DNA of 64,000 bases, taken from assembly GCF_001429285.1 (NCBI RefSeq), contig NZ_LMJJ01000007.1:62001-126000 (forward strand), read 5' to 3'. Under the pieces are notes generated by a model, which did not search any database, was not told where the DNA came from, and was given only the letters and a program-made list of their open reading frames with translations. Positions within the stretch are counted from its first letter, which is position 1, and each line of letters opens with the position of its first letter. The translations under genes were made by a program, and so were the position numbers. Origin of the DNA: Ensifer sp. Root278. GTDB lineage: Bacteria > Pseudomonadota > Alphaproteobacteria > Rhizobiales > Rhizobiaceae. Shown in pieces: positions 27,862 to 36,203 of the stretch.

Positions 27862-29486
27862 CGGACCAACTCCGCTTCTTCGCGCAGGAACTCGTCAAGC
27901 GTGCCGCGCCCGCCCTTGCCGGTGATGTCGATCATCTCCAGCGAAAGATAGCGTTCGCTACCTGCCTTGATCGCCGGTTTGGTCAGGAACATGCGGGCAA
28001 AGGCGACCGCCTGGGTGGCCTTGTGGCCGTTCAGGTGGCCTTGCGAGGCCTCGTAGCCGCAATTGACAATCGCGGAAAAGATCTCGCGGCGATCGCCATA
28101 TTCGTCCGCGGTATAGTTCGAAAGCTCTGGCCCCGTGTAACATTGCCCGCCGGTGCCGGGTGTGCCTTTTTCTCCGTTTGCCGAGGCATGGCTGATCAGC
28201 GACGGGTTGTTGAGTTCGTAGCGATAGACGTCGTAGGTGGACGGTTGGCTCGGCGTCGAGGCGCCGCCGCCCGGATAGCTCGAAGAGTTGCTGAGGACGG
28301 CAGTAACGGACGGCGCCGTTCCGCCCTGCGCGACGTTCCAGTAGGTTCCATAATTCCAGTTGTTGCCAGTGCTGATCTTGCCGCCGCCCATCGTGGTCAT
28401 CGTCGCGCCGTAGCCGAGCGGCACCGCCTTGGTGACATCGCCGACGGCGCTTCCGATCATAACCGGGTCATAGTCGCCGCAGATTTTGCTGGCACCACCG
28501 GTCTGATCCTGTGCGGAGCGCACATTGCTGGCCGGTCGGTAGCGACCGTCGTTACGTGCACTCTTGAACGATCCCGAATACAAACCGAAGCGGGTGTTCA
28601 CGCCGGCCTCCACCGGTCCCGCCTTTGCGCCGGTTTCGGTGTCGAGATTATCCTTGGTGTAACAGGTGCCTGGATTGCCCGTCGCAAGCGCCTCCGCCAG
28701 CACGGACGCACCACTGCCCAAAGGGGTTCTTAGGAATCCGAAATTGCCCGGCCCGGGATTGGATGACGATGTACTGTGCAACTCGATCTGGAGACCATAG
28801 AGATCTCCAGCCCCGAATTTGGTGTGCAGCAGTTCGGCCGCCTGTTCGCTGACAGCCGCACTGCTGTTGCCGGCCGGCTCATAAGGGTTGCAGATAAAGA
28901 TCGGTGTTACGTCGCAGGCACTGACCCGGTAGGCTGCCACGGCGTCGGCGGAAACATTGATCGTATCGCGATCAAGCCCGACGGGCACGGGGAAGATCGT
29001 CTGCAACGCCTGGTCTTTGGCCGTGACCCAGGCATAACCGGCTTCGCTCGGATCCGTGGTCACCATCGCCGCGGTAATCGGGTCGTCGTCGTCCCCCGCG
29101 AAAGTTCCGTCACCGGGAATACCCTTGAGGAATTGGACCGTTACCGTACTGGCGGCGGCGTCCCCCGAATCATAAGAAACCGTGATGTACGAGCCGAGCG
29201 ACATGCCCTCACCGCCCTGGCCGAAGGCCGCAGTGTTTGCAAGCTTTTCGATTGCAGCCTCGGCACGGCTGATCGCGTCGTCACGGCCGTCGAGCTCGCG
29301 GGCTCCCGCCAGAGCCATGGCGTCGACCGCATTCTGAAGATCACTGTGGAGATTGGCACTACGGCCGACGTCGATGACGATGAGGGAGAAGCCGAGCAAC
29401 ATCGGCATGGCAATGAGCGTCAGCGCGATGACGTAACCTCGATGGTCGTCCCAGAACCGTTTGATTGCCCTGTTCAACATTGGCAT
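27858..29486 (-). CDS. tadG: Tad pilus protein TadG
   Basis: 542 residues. N-terminal DDHRGYVIALTLIAMPMLLGFSLIVIDVGRSANLHSDLQNAVDAMALAGARELDGR is the TadG/Flp N-terminal motif: a processed-like hydrophobic start and a long helix, but without Glu at +5. The rest is a large Gly/Ser/Asn-rich periplasmic region with paired cysteines (CDVTPIFICNP, CYTKDNL, CYTGPEL); a clear vWA motif is not evident. It is predicted to lie in the periplasm or on the surface as part of the pilus assembly. A second in-frame ATG two codons later is possible. Confidence 0.85.
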   Translation of the reverse strand: MPMLNRAIKRFWDDHRGYVIALTLIAMPMLLGFSLIVIDVGRSANLHSDLQNAVDAMALAGARELDGRDDAISRAEAAIEKLANTAAFGQGGEGMSLGSYITVSYDSGDAAASTVTVQFLKGIPGDGTFAGDDDDPITAAMVTTDPSEAGYAWVTAKDQALQTIFPVPVGLDRDTINVSADAVAAYRVSACDVTPIFICNPYEPAGNSSAAVSEQAAELLHTKFGAGDLYGLQIELHSTSSSNPGPGNFGFLRTPLGSGASVLAEALATGNPGTCYTKDNLDTETGAKAGPVEAGVNTRFGLYSGSFKSARNDGRYRPASNVRSAQDQTGGASKICGDYDPVMIGSAVGDVTKAVPLGYGATMTTMGGGKISTGNNWNYGTYWNVAQGGTAPSVTAVLSNSSSYPGGGASTPSQPSTYDVYRYELNNPSLISHASANGEKGTPGTGGQCYTGPELSNYTADEYGDRREIFSAIVNCGYEASQGHLNGHKATQAVAFARMFLTKPAIKAGSERYLSLEMIDITGKGGRGTLDEFLREEAELVR

Positions 29487-29581
29487 GCCTCTCCGATCGC
29501 GGCGGCTTACCGTCGTGACACGTTGTTTTTATTGCATTCCTCTCAGGGGCCTTCGCCGCCTATCTCCTTCTGCCACCGCGG

Positions 29582-29911
29582 TCACTTTGCCGCGCTGCTG
29601 TAGCCGTTCGTGCCCATAGGCGGCGTGGCCGTCGGCAGGATCACTGCCATTGGCATCGCTGCGCCAGCACTCGAGCCGGTTCCATTATAGTTCCGCATGA
29701 CCTTGCCAATCGTCTTGCCGTCCGTAGCGATTCGGGTGTTCTGCGCCACCCTCGGGAAGGGATCCTGAATATGGATGCCCTTGTTGGCCTCCACCGCATT
29801 GCCGAGCCCGAAGGTGATCGTGTCCCTGTGGTTCATATAGTCGGCGCAGCCCGAAACGAGGCTGGTCGCCGCCAGAACCAGAAGCGCGCGCTTACTTCTT
29901 AATAACAGCAA
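29582..29911 (-). CDS. Small Tad-locus lipoprotein, TTG start overlapping cpaC
   Basis: 109 residues when started at TTG 29911. That codon has GGGAGG five bases upstream and leads directly to a lipoprotein signal (RSKRALLVLAATSLVSGC), lipobox VSGC. No ATG gives a sensible signal peptide. The start lies 20 bases inside the end of cpaC, so translation is coupled. The mature part contains YMNHRDTITFGLGNAVEANKG, HIQDPFPRVAQNT and a Gly/Pro/Ala-rich tail. I recognise this as a hypothetical found next to cpaC in alphaproteobacterial Tad loci, in the place of the CpaD lipoprotein. Role probably outer-membrane and secretin-related; uncertain. Confidence 0.8.
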   Translation of the reverse strand: MLLLRSKRALLVLAATSLVSGCADYMNHRDTITFGLGNAVEANKGIHIQDPFPRVAQNTRIATDGKTIGKVMRNYNGTGSSAGAAMPMAVILPTATPPMGTNGYSSAAK

Positions 29912-31379
29912 CGACGCCTCCCGTGTCGAGATCCAGCCTGTGGCCATAGGGGCCGGTGACGCCTTCGCCGTTGCGAAAGCGACGCAGCATGTCCTTGTCC
30001 ACTTCCAGAACGCCAAGCGCGAAGAGCTCCACATCGTTGGACGAGCGTGTCTGGTCGAGCGGACTGTAGAGCGCCTCGCTCGGTGCCGCCGGACGCACGA
30101 TATGCGGGGTTACGACGATCACGAGATCGGATTCGCGCTTCAGGAAGCTCGTTGAACGGAACAGTGCACCGATCACCGGAAGTTGCCCCAGGCCAGGCAG
30201 TTGCTGGATATCCTTGGAGTTGATCGATTGCAGCAGGCCGGCCATAGCGAAGCTCTGGCCATCACGCAGCGCGACGGTTGTCTTGGCCGCACGGGAAATG
30301 AAGCCAGGATTGCCGTTGACGTTGATCGACGTATCAAGTTCGGAGACTTCCGGCTCGACCTTCAAGCTAATCAGCCCGCCATCGAGGACTACAGGTGTAA
30401 ACGTCAGCCGTACGCCGAAAGGACGATAATCGGTCTGCGTCGCTACCGTGGCGCCGTTGGCCACGGTCGTCTGGATCGGCACTTCGCCACCGGCATGGAA
30501 GCTGGCTGTCTCGCCGCTCATGGCAATCAGGTTCGGCTGGGCGAGGCGACGCACTAGACCCTTTTGTTCGAGAGCGTTGATGACCACGTCTATCCGGCCG
30601 CCGGAGATCTCGAGGACCTTGGCAATCAGCTGACCGAAGGGTTGCATGCCGGTTGCCGCGCCCGCCGCATCTTCGAGGGTTCGAACCAGCGCGCCGTCCT
30701 TGACCGCAATGCCCTGACTGGTCGTGGCCTTGCCGATGCCATTCCTGCCAGCCCCTGCCCAACCGATGCCGAGATCGCGACCGGTCTGACGGGAAGCCTC
30801 GATCACCCGGACCTCCAGCATGACCTGCTGGGAGTCGTTGACACGCAATTGGTTGAGAACAGGCTGGTCGGAATAGGACTGGGCGATTTCAAGCACCCGC
30901 TGCAACTCGGTGGCATCGCGCACGATGCCGGTCAGGCGGATGCGGTCGTTCGAGTTGATCACGCGAACCTGGGAGCCGGGCGATGCTGCGCGGATGGCGG
31001 ACGCCACTTCGCTGAAATCGCTGGCGACACGAATGTCGATGACACCAAGAAGCTTCTTGTCGTCACCGTAGACGGAAATGTTCGTCGCCCCGTTCTTCTT
31101 GGCGCGGATGAAAAGTGATTTGTCGGAAAGCGGCACGACATCGATCAGCTCAGCACTGCCGATGACGAGGTCGCCGAAGGGCTTACCCGTGGCGATCGTG
31201 ATCGTGTCATTCGGCGGCAACACCACTTGCTGAACGGCCCCGCCGAGGTTGATGAACTTCTCCTGCGCGTCCGCTGGCCCGACAAGGCCGGGCCCCCAAA
31301 AACCGCAGGCCGAAACGATCGCAACCGTCGCTGCGAAGGCTCTGCGTCTTACCGCGTGTCCTATGCTTCCCCTCAACAT
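29892..31379 (-). CDS. cpaC: Tad pilus outer-membrane secretin CpaC/RcpA
   Basis: 495 residues. Sec signal peptide (AFAATVAIVSACGFWGPGLVGPADA). N-terminal pilus/T3SS N1-like domain (DTITIATGKPFGDLVIGSAELIDVVPLSDKSLFIRAK), a BON-like stretch, then the secretin domain ending with VPIQTTVANGATVATQTDYRPFGVRLTFTPVV and the final GLLQSINSKDIQQLPGLGQLPVIGALFRS, which is the secretin signature. It forms the outer-membrane channel for the Flp pilus. Its 3' end overlaps the start of the small lipoprotein gene. Confidence 0.94.
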   Translation of the reverse strand: MLRGSIGHAVRRRAFAATVAIVSACGFWGPGLVGPADAQEKFINLGGAVQQVVLPPNDTITIATGKPFGDLVIGSAELIDVVPLSDKSLFIRAKKNGATNISVYGDDKKLLGVIDIRVASDFSEVASAIRAASPGSQVRVINSNDRIRLTGIVRDATELQRVLEIAQSYSDQPVLNQLRVNDSQQVMLEVRVIEASRQTGRDLGIGWAGAGRNGIGKATTSQGIAVKDGALVRTLEDAAGAATGMQPFGQLIAKVLEISGGRIDVVINALEQKGLVRRLAQPNLIAMSGETASFHAGGEVPIQTTVANGATVATQTDYRPFGVRLTFTPVVLDGGLISLKVEPEVSELDTSINVNGNPGFISRAAKTTVALRDGQSFAMAGLLQSINSKDIQQLPGLGQLPVIGALFRSTSFLKRESDLVIVVTPHIVRPAAPSEALYSPLDQTRSSNDVELFALGVLEVDKDMLRRFRNGEGVTGPYGHRLDLDTGGVVAVIKK

Positions 31380-31444
31380 TCCTGCGTACGTCCCCTCTCC
31401 TCGAAGTCGGCCCTACCCCCGCCTCAGGGAAGGTATGTCCCACG

Positions 31445-32446
31445 TTACTGGATCTGCCCCACCCGGTACTCTTCCCGTTTGGTCGTGCTCCAGACGCCGA
31501 CCGTCGCCCACTTCGGTTCTGCCGGCAAGACCGGCTCGACATTTCGCTCGACAATTTGCACCTGTTTTTCGCGCACCGGAGCCTTTATGCGACTTTCGAC
31601 GGAATTGATCCGGCCTCCGAGGTCCTCGCCGACCTTGCGAACCATACGTTCGATCAGATCGAATCGGCCATCGTCAGAATTTTGCGCGAGTTCGGCGGCG
31701 ACAGGGCCCCCGCCCAGGTCCGCCACGGTGACTGGCCGGGTCTGCTCGACGGAGGCCGAGGCGATATTGCGAAGCGCGAGCGAAAGCGTGCCGATATTGG
31801 CACCAAGCGTCAGGCGCTGCGCCTCGTCGGTCGTCACCTCGAAAGTAACGGTCTTTACCACGGAGGGCTCATCCTTGCGCTCATCGGCAGTCTGGTCGAC
31901 CGCCAACACCTTTACCCCTTGCAGTAGAACATCCACCGAAGTCTGTTCGTTGCCGCTCCTCGGATTACGGATCACTCGAGTCAGGAGCACATCAACCCGG
32001 TCCGAGGGACGTACGAAACCGGCCACACCCAGCACGTCGTTGACGCGGATGGAAACGGCCTTCATTCCTTGATCAAGGGCCGCCGAGAGGGTGGCGCGCT
32101 CGCCGGCGCCTGTAATCTTCGACGACAGCACCGGCTCACCGGGATCGATCGCCTCCATCGCATAACGCGGCTCTTCCTTGTCGCCAAGAACCGCTTCGAT
32201 CGCCTGGAAGGAGCCTTCGGGCCGCTCCTCCGAGGGCCAGGGAATGGTTTTCAGATTTTCCGGGCGCACCCTGTCGCCGAAGCGCATCGACTTCGAGGCA
32301 ACGACTAGCGTCTTTTCCGATTGTTTGACGCCTCCGTTCGCTGCAAGGCGAGCCCGCTCATCAGCGAGATAAGTCCGCGTGGCGAAGACTGCAGCGACAG
32401 CAAGCACAAGCGCAATAACCAGACTGATGATCGTGGAGGAACGCAT
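31445..32446 (-). CDS. cpaB: Tad pilus assembly protein CpaB/RcpC
   Basis: 333 residues from the ATG at 32446, chosen because the membrane span SSTIISLVIALVLAVAAVFATRTYL follows immediately; a TTG 12 codons upstream is less likely. SAF domain near residues 50-115 (KTLVVASKSMRFGDRVRPENLKTIPWP) and the RcpC domain (MKAVSIRVNDVLGVAGFVRPSDRVDVLLTR) are clear. Periplasmic partner of the secretin. A strong hairpin separates it from the pilin gene upstream. Confidence 0.93.
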   Translation of the reverse strand: MRSSTIISLVIALVLAVAAVFATRTYLADERARLAANGGVKQSEKTLVVASKSMRFGDRVRPENLKTIPWPSEERPEGSFQAIEAVLGDKEEPRYAMEAIDPGEPVLSSKITGAGERATLSAALDQGMKAVSIRVNDVLGVAGFVRPSDRVDVLLTRVIRNPRSGNEQTSVDVLLQGVKVLAVDQTADERKDEPSVVKTVTFEVTTDEAQRLTLGANIGTLSLALRNIASASVEQTRPVTVADLGGGPVAAELAQNSDDGRFDLIERMVRKVGEDLGGRINSVESRIKAPVREKQVQIVERNVEPVLPAEPKWATVGVWSTTKREEYRVGQIQ

Positions 32447-32500
32447 CGCCGCTACTCGTAAATTGGAGGAAATTACTTCCAATACAATTTTCTAAAATAG

Positions 32501-32528
32501 AGGAGAGGAGTTAACAAACTCCTCTCCT
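32501..32528 (-). terminator. Strong hairpin between the flp pilin gene and cpaB
   Basis: A perfect stem of 11-12 bp (AGGAGAGGAGTT / AACTCCTCTCCT) with a 4-base loop lies between the pilin stop (32549) and the cpaB start (32446). Read on the minus strand it is followed by CTATTTTAG. This looks like an intrinsic terminator/attenuator that would give abundant pilin mRNA with partial read-through into the assembly genes. Confidence 0.72.
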
Positions 32529-32548
32529 TTGTCGTCCTCTATTTGCCT

Positions 32549-32749
32549 TTAAACAGCAGGAGGAGGATCGAGGGTGTCCGTGAACCACGTGGCCCACTGG
32601 TCCCAAGCGGCATCAAGATTAGTTCCTGCGACAGATACCGCCGTAACGACTCCGCCAACCAGAAGCCCAAGCAGGATCAGGTATTCAGTCAACGCTACGC
32701 CGTCTTCTTCCCGCGAGAAAGCGCGGACTTTTGTCAAAAATGCTTTCAT
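32549..32749 (-). CDS. flp: Flp/Fap pilin (major Tad pilin)
   Basis: 66 residues. Leader of 17 residues ending EEDG, then VALTEYLILLGLLVGGVVTAVSVAG: Gly at -1, Glu at +5 and Tyr at +6 are the Flp motif cleaved and methylated by the CpaA/TadV peptidase. The mature pilin of about 49 residues is short, as usual. First gene of the leftward Tad operon, immediately followed by a strong hairpin. Structural subunit of the adhesive pilus. Confidence 0.95.
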   Translation of the reverse strand: MKAFLTKVRAFSREEDGVALTEYLILLGLLVGGVVTAVSVAGTNLDAAWDQWATWFTDTLDPPPAV

Positions 32750-33079
32750 CGAGAATTACCTCCAACACAGTATACTTATTGCGTGACCGCTTATTTTCCC
32801 GGCCCCCGCCCGTCATCGAGACCGCCTCTCCGACTGACATTATTAATAATCCCTTAATTATTATATCGTCAACTTCTAATACGAAGTGGTATGAGCCATC
32901 TTTGGGTTATGGTTAAAATCAGAACCCCTACTATTTAAGGGTCAATAGAGAGATCGCCTGCGGAAACATGACATCCGTTAATATTTCTTGAACTTTTCTG
33001 ATCCGCGGTTTCTTGCGAAGCCTTTGGAAGAGCAACACAATTGCATCTGAGATCACCTATCGCGCAGAACTGGTGAAAC
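32750..33079. promoter_or_regulatory. Divergent promoter region between flp and the prepilin peptidase gene
   Basis: 330 bases, clearly more AT-rich than its surroundings. It contains the inverted repeat TAATAAT / ATTATTA (32844-32850 and 32857-32863, 6-base loop) and should carry promoters for both the leftward pilus operon and the rightward peptidase gene. No convincing gene is present; short open frames are AT-rich noise. Confidence 0.65.
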
Positions 33080-33592
33080 ATGACAGAACTTATCAATATA
33101 ATCCCTTTGGTAGCGGCGGCGCTCTTCCTCTACTCCGCCTGGAGCGACTTCCAGCGCTGGCGCATTCCGAATGGCGTCGTGCTCGCGCTCATCTCCGTCT
33201 ACGCACTGGGCGCCATGATCCGGCTCACGACAACACAGGACATTGGCGCCGCGCTCTTCTCACTCGACGGCGTCGGAGGCGATATCGGAGCTGGCTTATT
33301 GCTCTTCACGCTCGGGGTAGCGCTCTGGGCCTTTCGGTTGTTCGGAGCCGGCGACGCCAAGCTATTCCTGCCGATCGGCCTCTTCATCGGCTGGCACGGC
33401 ATGCTCCCCTTCGCCGTTTTCCTGCTGCTTGGCGGCGTCCTGACCATGCTGGCACTGAGGCTGCCGATGCCGTTGGCGTTCGCGCACTACGCTGTGGTCA
33501 TGCGGATCGAAGAGATCCGCGTCAGCCGCAAGATCCCCTATGGCGTCATCATGGTCTTCGCCACGCTTGTCACGATGGCCCTCAGCTTCTAA
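33080..33592 (+). CDS. cpaA: Flp prepilin peptidase CpaA/TadV
   Basis: 170 residues, about five or six membrane spans. The two aspartates of the A24 family are present: SAWSDFQRWRIPN near residue 22 and the GAGDAKLFLP motif near residue 94. It cleaves the leaders of Flp and the TadE/TadF pseudopilins at the inner membrane. Divergent from the pilin gene across a 330-base AT-rich region. Short form lacking the N-methyltransferase domain of PilD, as usual for TadV. Confidence 0.94.
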   Translation: MTELINIIPLVAAALFLYSAWSDFQRWRIPNGVVLALISVYALGAMIRLTTTQDIGAALFSLDGVGGDIGAGLLLFTLGVALWAFRLFGAGDAKLFLPIGLFIGWHGMLPFAVFLLLGGVLTMLALRLPMPLAFAHYAVVMRIEEIRVSRKIPYGVIMVFATLVTMALSF

Positions 33593-33813
33593 AGGGCTTG
33601 GATTGCCCATGGCGCTTTGGCTACGAACGACCGGCCGCTTGAACGCCCGGTCAGCGATCTGCTGCCAAAGGGCTCTCCTCCTCCGTTTCTTGCCATTCAT
33701 CGTTCAGACATGCCATTTTGGCTTGATGCAAATCGGCGGGGAAGGACCGATTTGCAGCACAAGCAGCACTGAGGGCCCACCGCCAGACAGGCTCGCACAC
33801 GTCAGGAGAACCC

Positions 33814-34188
33814 ATGTTTGACCACGTCAAATTCGGCGTCAGGGACTTTGCTGCGAGCAAAGCCTTCTACCTTAGGGCACTCGAACCGCTCGGTGTAGCT
33901 ATCATAGCCGAGGGCGAACCTTCCTACGGTGTCGAACTTAGTTCGAAGGGCAAGGCTTCATTGTGCCTGCACCAGACCGAGGAGAACCCTGCGCATCTAC
34001 ACCTCGCCTTCGCGGCCGAGAGCCGCGAGCAAGTCGATGCTTTCTACCGCGCGGCTCTGGAAGCGGGTGGTAAAGACAATGGTGCGCCAGGTCTGCGCCC
34101 ACGCTACCACGCGAACTACTATGCAGCTTTCGTGCTTTGCCCGGATGGACACAACATCGAAGCGGTTTGCCACGAAGCTGAGGCCTGA
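33814..34188 (+). CDS. VOC/glyoxalase-fold protein
   Basis: 124 residues. Glyoxalase/bleomycin-resistance/dioxygenase fold: N-terminal MFDHVKFGVRDFAASKAFYLRALEPLGV, central HLHLAFAAESREQVDAFYRAALEAGG and C-terminal YYAAFVLCPDGHNIEAVCHE, carrying the His (HV), and terminal Glu (IEAV) expected for metal ligands. CAGGAGAACCC precedes the ATG. A frequent type of small rhizobial VOC protein with unknown substrate. Stand-alone gene, terminated by the hairpin at 34220-34243. Confidence 0.85.
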   Translation: MFDHVKFGVRDFAASKAFYLRALEPLGVAIIAEGEPSYGVELSSKGKASLCLHQTEENPAHLHLAFAAESREQVDAFYRAALEAGGKDNGAPGLRPRYHANYYAAFVLCPDGHNIEAVCHEAEA

Positions 34189-34219
34189 CCGAGCGGGTTG
34201 AACGTCTCTGGAGGCGCCA

Positions 34220-34243
34220 GGCCCTCCGCCAAAGCGGAGGGCC
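34220..34243. terminator. Bidirectional terminator between VOC gene and dctM
   Basis: Perfect 10-bp GC-rich stem GGCCCTCCGC / GCGGAGGGCC with a 4-base loop, located between two convergent genes (stops at 34188 and 34255). Suitable for terminating transcripts from both sides. Confidence 0.75.
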
Positions 34244-34254
34244 GTCTCATTGCG

Positions 34255-35568
34255 CTATTGAACTGCGGCGGTTCCATAGACGAGGTTGGGAAGCCACAGC
34301 GAGAGCTGCGGAAACATGCTGAGCATGACCAGAAGGACCATCATCATCGCGAGATAGGGCAGCACCTCGCGCGCATAGGCCATCATCGGTACCTTCAGCA
34401 CCATGGACGAGATGTACATCAGGCCACCGACCGGGGGCGTGATGCCGGCGATCGTCAGGTTGGTAATGAAGACGACGCCGAAATGCACGCGGTCGATGCC
34501 GACGCCGTCGATGATCGGGATCAGCATCGGTGTCAGGATGATGAGCGCCGCCGAACCCTCGATCGCCGTGCCGATGACGATGAGGAGAACGTTGATGAGG
34601 AGCAGCATGAGCAGCGGATTGTCGGTGGCGCCGCCGAGCCAGCCGGACATGGCCTGCGGCACCTGCTCCCAGGCGAGATAGAAACCGAAGGCGGCTGCCG
34701 CACAGATCATGATCATGACCACCGAGGAATCTCGCACCGCCTCGGCCAGCACCTCCGGGATCTGGCGGAGCGTGAATTCGCGGTAGCCGAACACGGCGAC
34801 GAAAAGCACATAGACCACGACAACCGCGCCGGCCTCGGTGGTGGTGAAGATGCCGTAGCGCGTGCCGGCGAAAATCACGACCGGGATCGACAGCGCCCAA
34901 AGCCCGTCGATCAGCGCCCGGCTCGCCTCCGCCCGGCTGGCGCGCTCCTTGCGAAGCGGTTTGTAGCCGCGCTTGCGCGCGATGAAGTAGGTGGTGACCA
35001 TAAGCCCGGCCGCGAGCACGAGGCCGGGCACCACGCCGGCGGCAAACAGCCGGCCGATCGAGGTCTCCGCCAGGAATCCGTAGACGATAAGACCGATCGA
35101 GGGTGGGATGAGGCTGGTGATGATGGAGGCGGACGAGGTGATGACTGCGGCAAAGGCGCGGCTGTAGCCTCTCTCGGCCATTTCGACGCCAAGGGTCTTG
35201 GCGAGCATCGCGGCATCTGCGTTGGCCGATGCGGTAAGGCCGCCGAGCAAGGTGCCGAGCACGGTGCACATCTGCGCCAGCGCGCCGGTCATATGGCCGA
35301 CCATCACGTCGGCGAGCGCCAGCAGGCGCCGGGTGATGCCCGACGCATTCATGATGCAGCCGGCAAGCACGAAGAGCGGCAACGCCAGCAAAGACACGGA
35401 CTGGCTGCCCTCCGCCATTTCCTGGGCGAAATTGGCGAGCGGGATCATGTCCATGTTGATGACGAAGAAGGCGAGTGCGCCGATCGCCATGGCCCAGGTG
35501 ATGGGCGTCGACAACAGGAAGAGGATGACGACCAGCAGCGAAGGGCCGGCCAGATGGAAGAAGGTCAT
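34255..35568 (-). CDS. TRAP transporter large permease, DctM
   Basis: 437 residues from the ATG at 35568, which overlaps the dctQ stop (ATGA); longer upstream readings lie inside dctQ. About 12 membrane spans. Recognisable DctM features: PLFVLAGCIMNASGITRRLL, GLTASANADAAMLAKTLGVEMAERGYSRAFAAVITSSASIITSLIPPSIGLIVYGF and TPMLIPIIDGVGIDRVHFGVVFITNLTIAGITPPVGGLMY. Sodium-driven import of an organic acid; context suggests a sugar acid linked to L-fucose or L-fuconate metabolism. Confidence 0.93.
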   Translation of the reverse strand: MTFFHLAGPSLLVVILFLLSTPITWAMAIGALAFFVINMDMIPLANFAQEMAEGSQSVSLLALPLFVLAGCIMNASGITRRLLALADVMVGHMTGALAQMCTVLGTLLGGLTASANADAAMLAKTLGVEMAERGYSRAFAAVITSSASIITSLIPPSIGLIVYGFLAETSIGRLFAAGVVPGLVLAAGLMVTTYFIARKRGYKPLRKERASRAEASRALIDGLWALSIPVVIFAGTRYGIFTTTEAGAVVVVYVLFVAVFGYREFTLRQIPEVLAEAVRDSSVVMIMICAAAAFGFYLAWEQVPQAMSGWLGGATDNPLLMLLLINVLLIVIGTAIEGSAALIILTPMLIPIIDGVGIDRVHFGVVFITNLTIAGITPPVGGLMYISSMVLKVPMMAYAREVLPYLAMMMVLLVMLSMFPQLSLWLPNLVYGTAAVQ

Positions 35569-36077
35569 ATCAGCGATTCCACATTGCGATGCAGACGGAC
35601 AGTCCACGGCCTTTCGACGATGAGCTGCTGGAACAACATGCCGGCCGAAGCGAGCGCGAGCGGTCCGTACGAAAGACCCCGCGACAGATCGAGAGCGATC
35701 GTGTGCACATGCCGCGACGTCCAGGCCTGCCAGCCGAAGAGAACCGTCATGGCGATGAAGAACAGGGCCAGCAGAAAGTAATTGAACCAGGCGACCGCCT
35801 TCTGCCACCCCTCTGGGAACGCTGCAACGAGAACGTCGATCGCCGCATGGGTGCCGAGACGGACACCGGCAACTGCGCCGAAGAAAACGAGATAGGCAAA
35901 GGCCATGATCGCCAGTTCGTAGGTCCAGGCCGCCGGTTGCGGGAAGACGTAGCGGCTGATCACTCCCCAAAGGATCGAAATGACGATGACGAGCAGCGCC
36001 GCAACGCCAATCGCTTCATCGGCGCGACGCAGGCTGAGCAGAGGAATTGCTTCCTCGGGTGGTCGTGAGGTTTCCAT
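35565..36077 (-). CDS. TRAP transporter small permease, DctQ
   Basis: 170 residues with four membrane spans (near 28-48, 60-80, 98-120 and 143-163). The WTYELAIMAFAYLVFFGAVAGVRLGTHAAIDVLV segment is characteristic of DctQ. It is translated before DctM with a four-base overlap and lies 126 bases after the binding-protein gene, forming a complete P-Q-M TRAP system. Confidence 0.92.
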   Translation of the reverse strand: METSRPPEEAIPLLSLRRADEAIGVAALLVIVISILWGVISRYVFPQPAAWTYELAIMAFAYLVFFGAVAGVRLGTHAAIDVLVAAFPEGWQKAVAWFNYFLLALFFIAMTVLFGWQAWTSRHVHTIALDLSRGLSYGPLALASAGMLFQQLIVERPWTVRLHRNVESLI

Positions 36078-36203
36078 GGTTGTCTCGATATCCTAAAGGG
36101 CGGAACGGGAACGGCGGTATGGCCACGCGGCCTCAGGTCATCGCACCGAGATGCGCGACGGCATGAATGGGCGCGGCCGCGCGAGCCACGCCCATTCGAG
36201 CGC

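Noticed and set aside
34198-35781. 527-codon plus-strand open frame rich in His, Arg and Asp
   Set aside because: It is the reverse complement of dctM; the low-complexity charged sequence is what antisense reading of a membrane protein gives.
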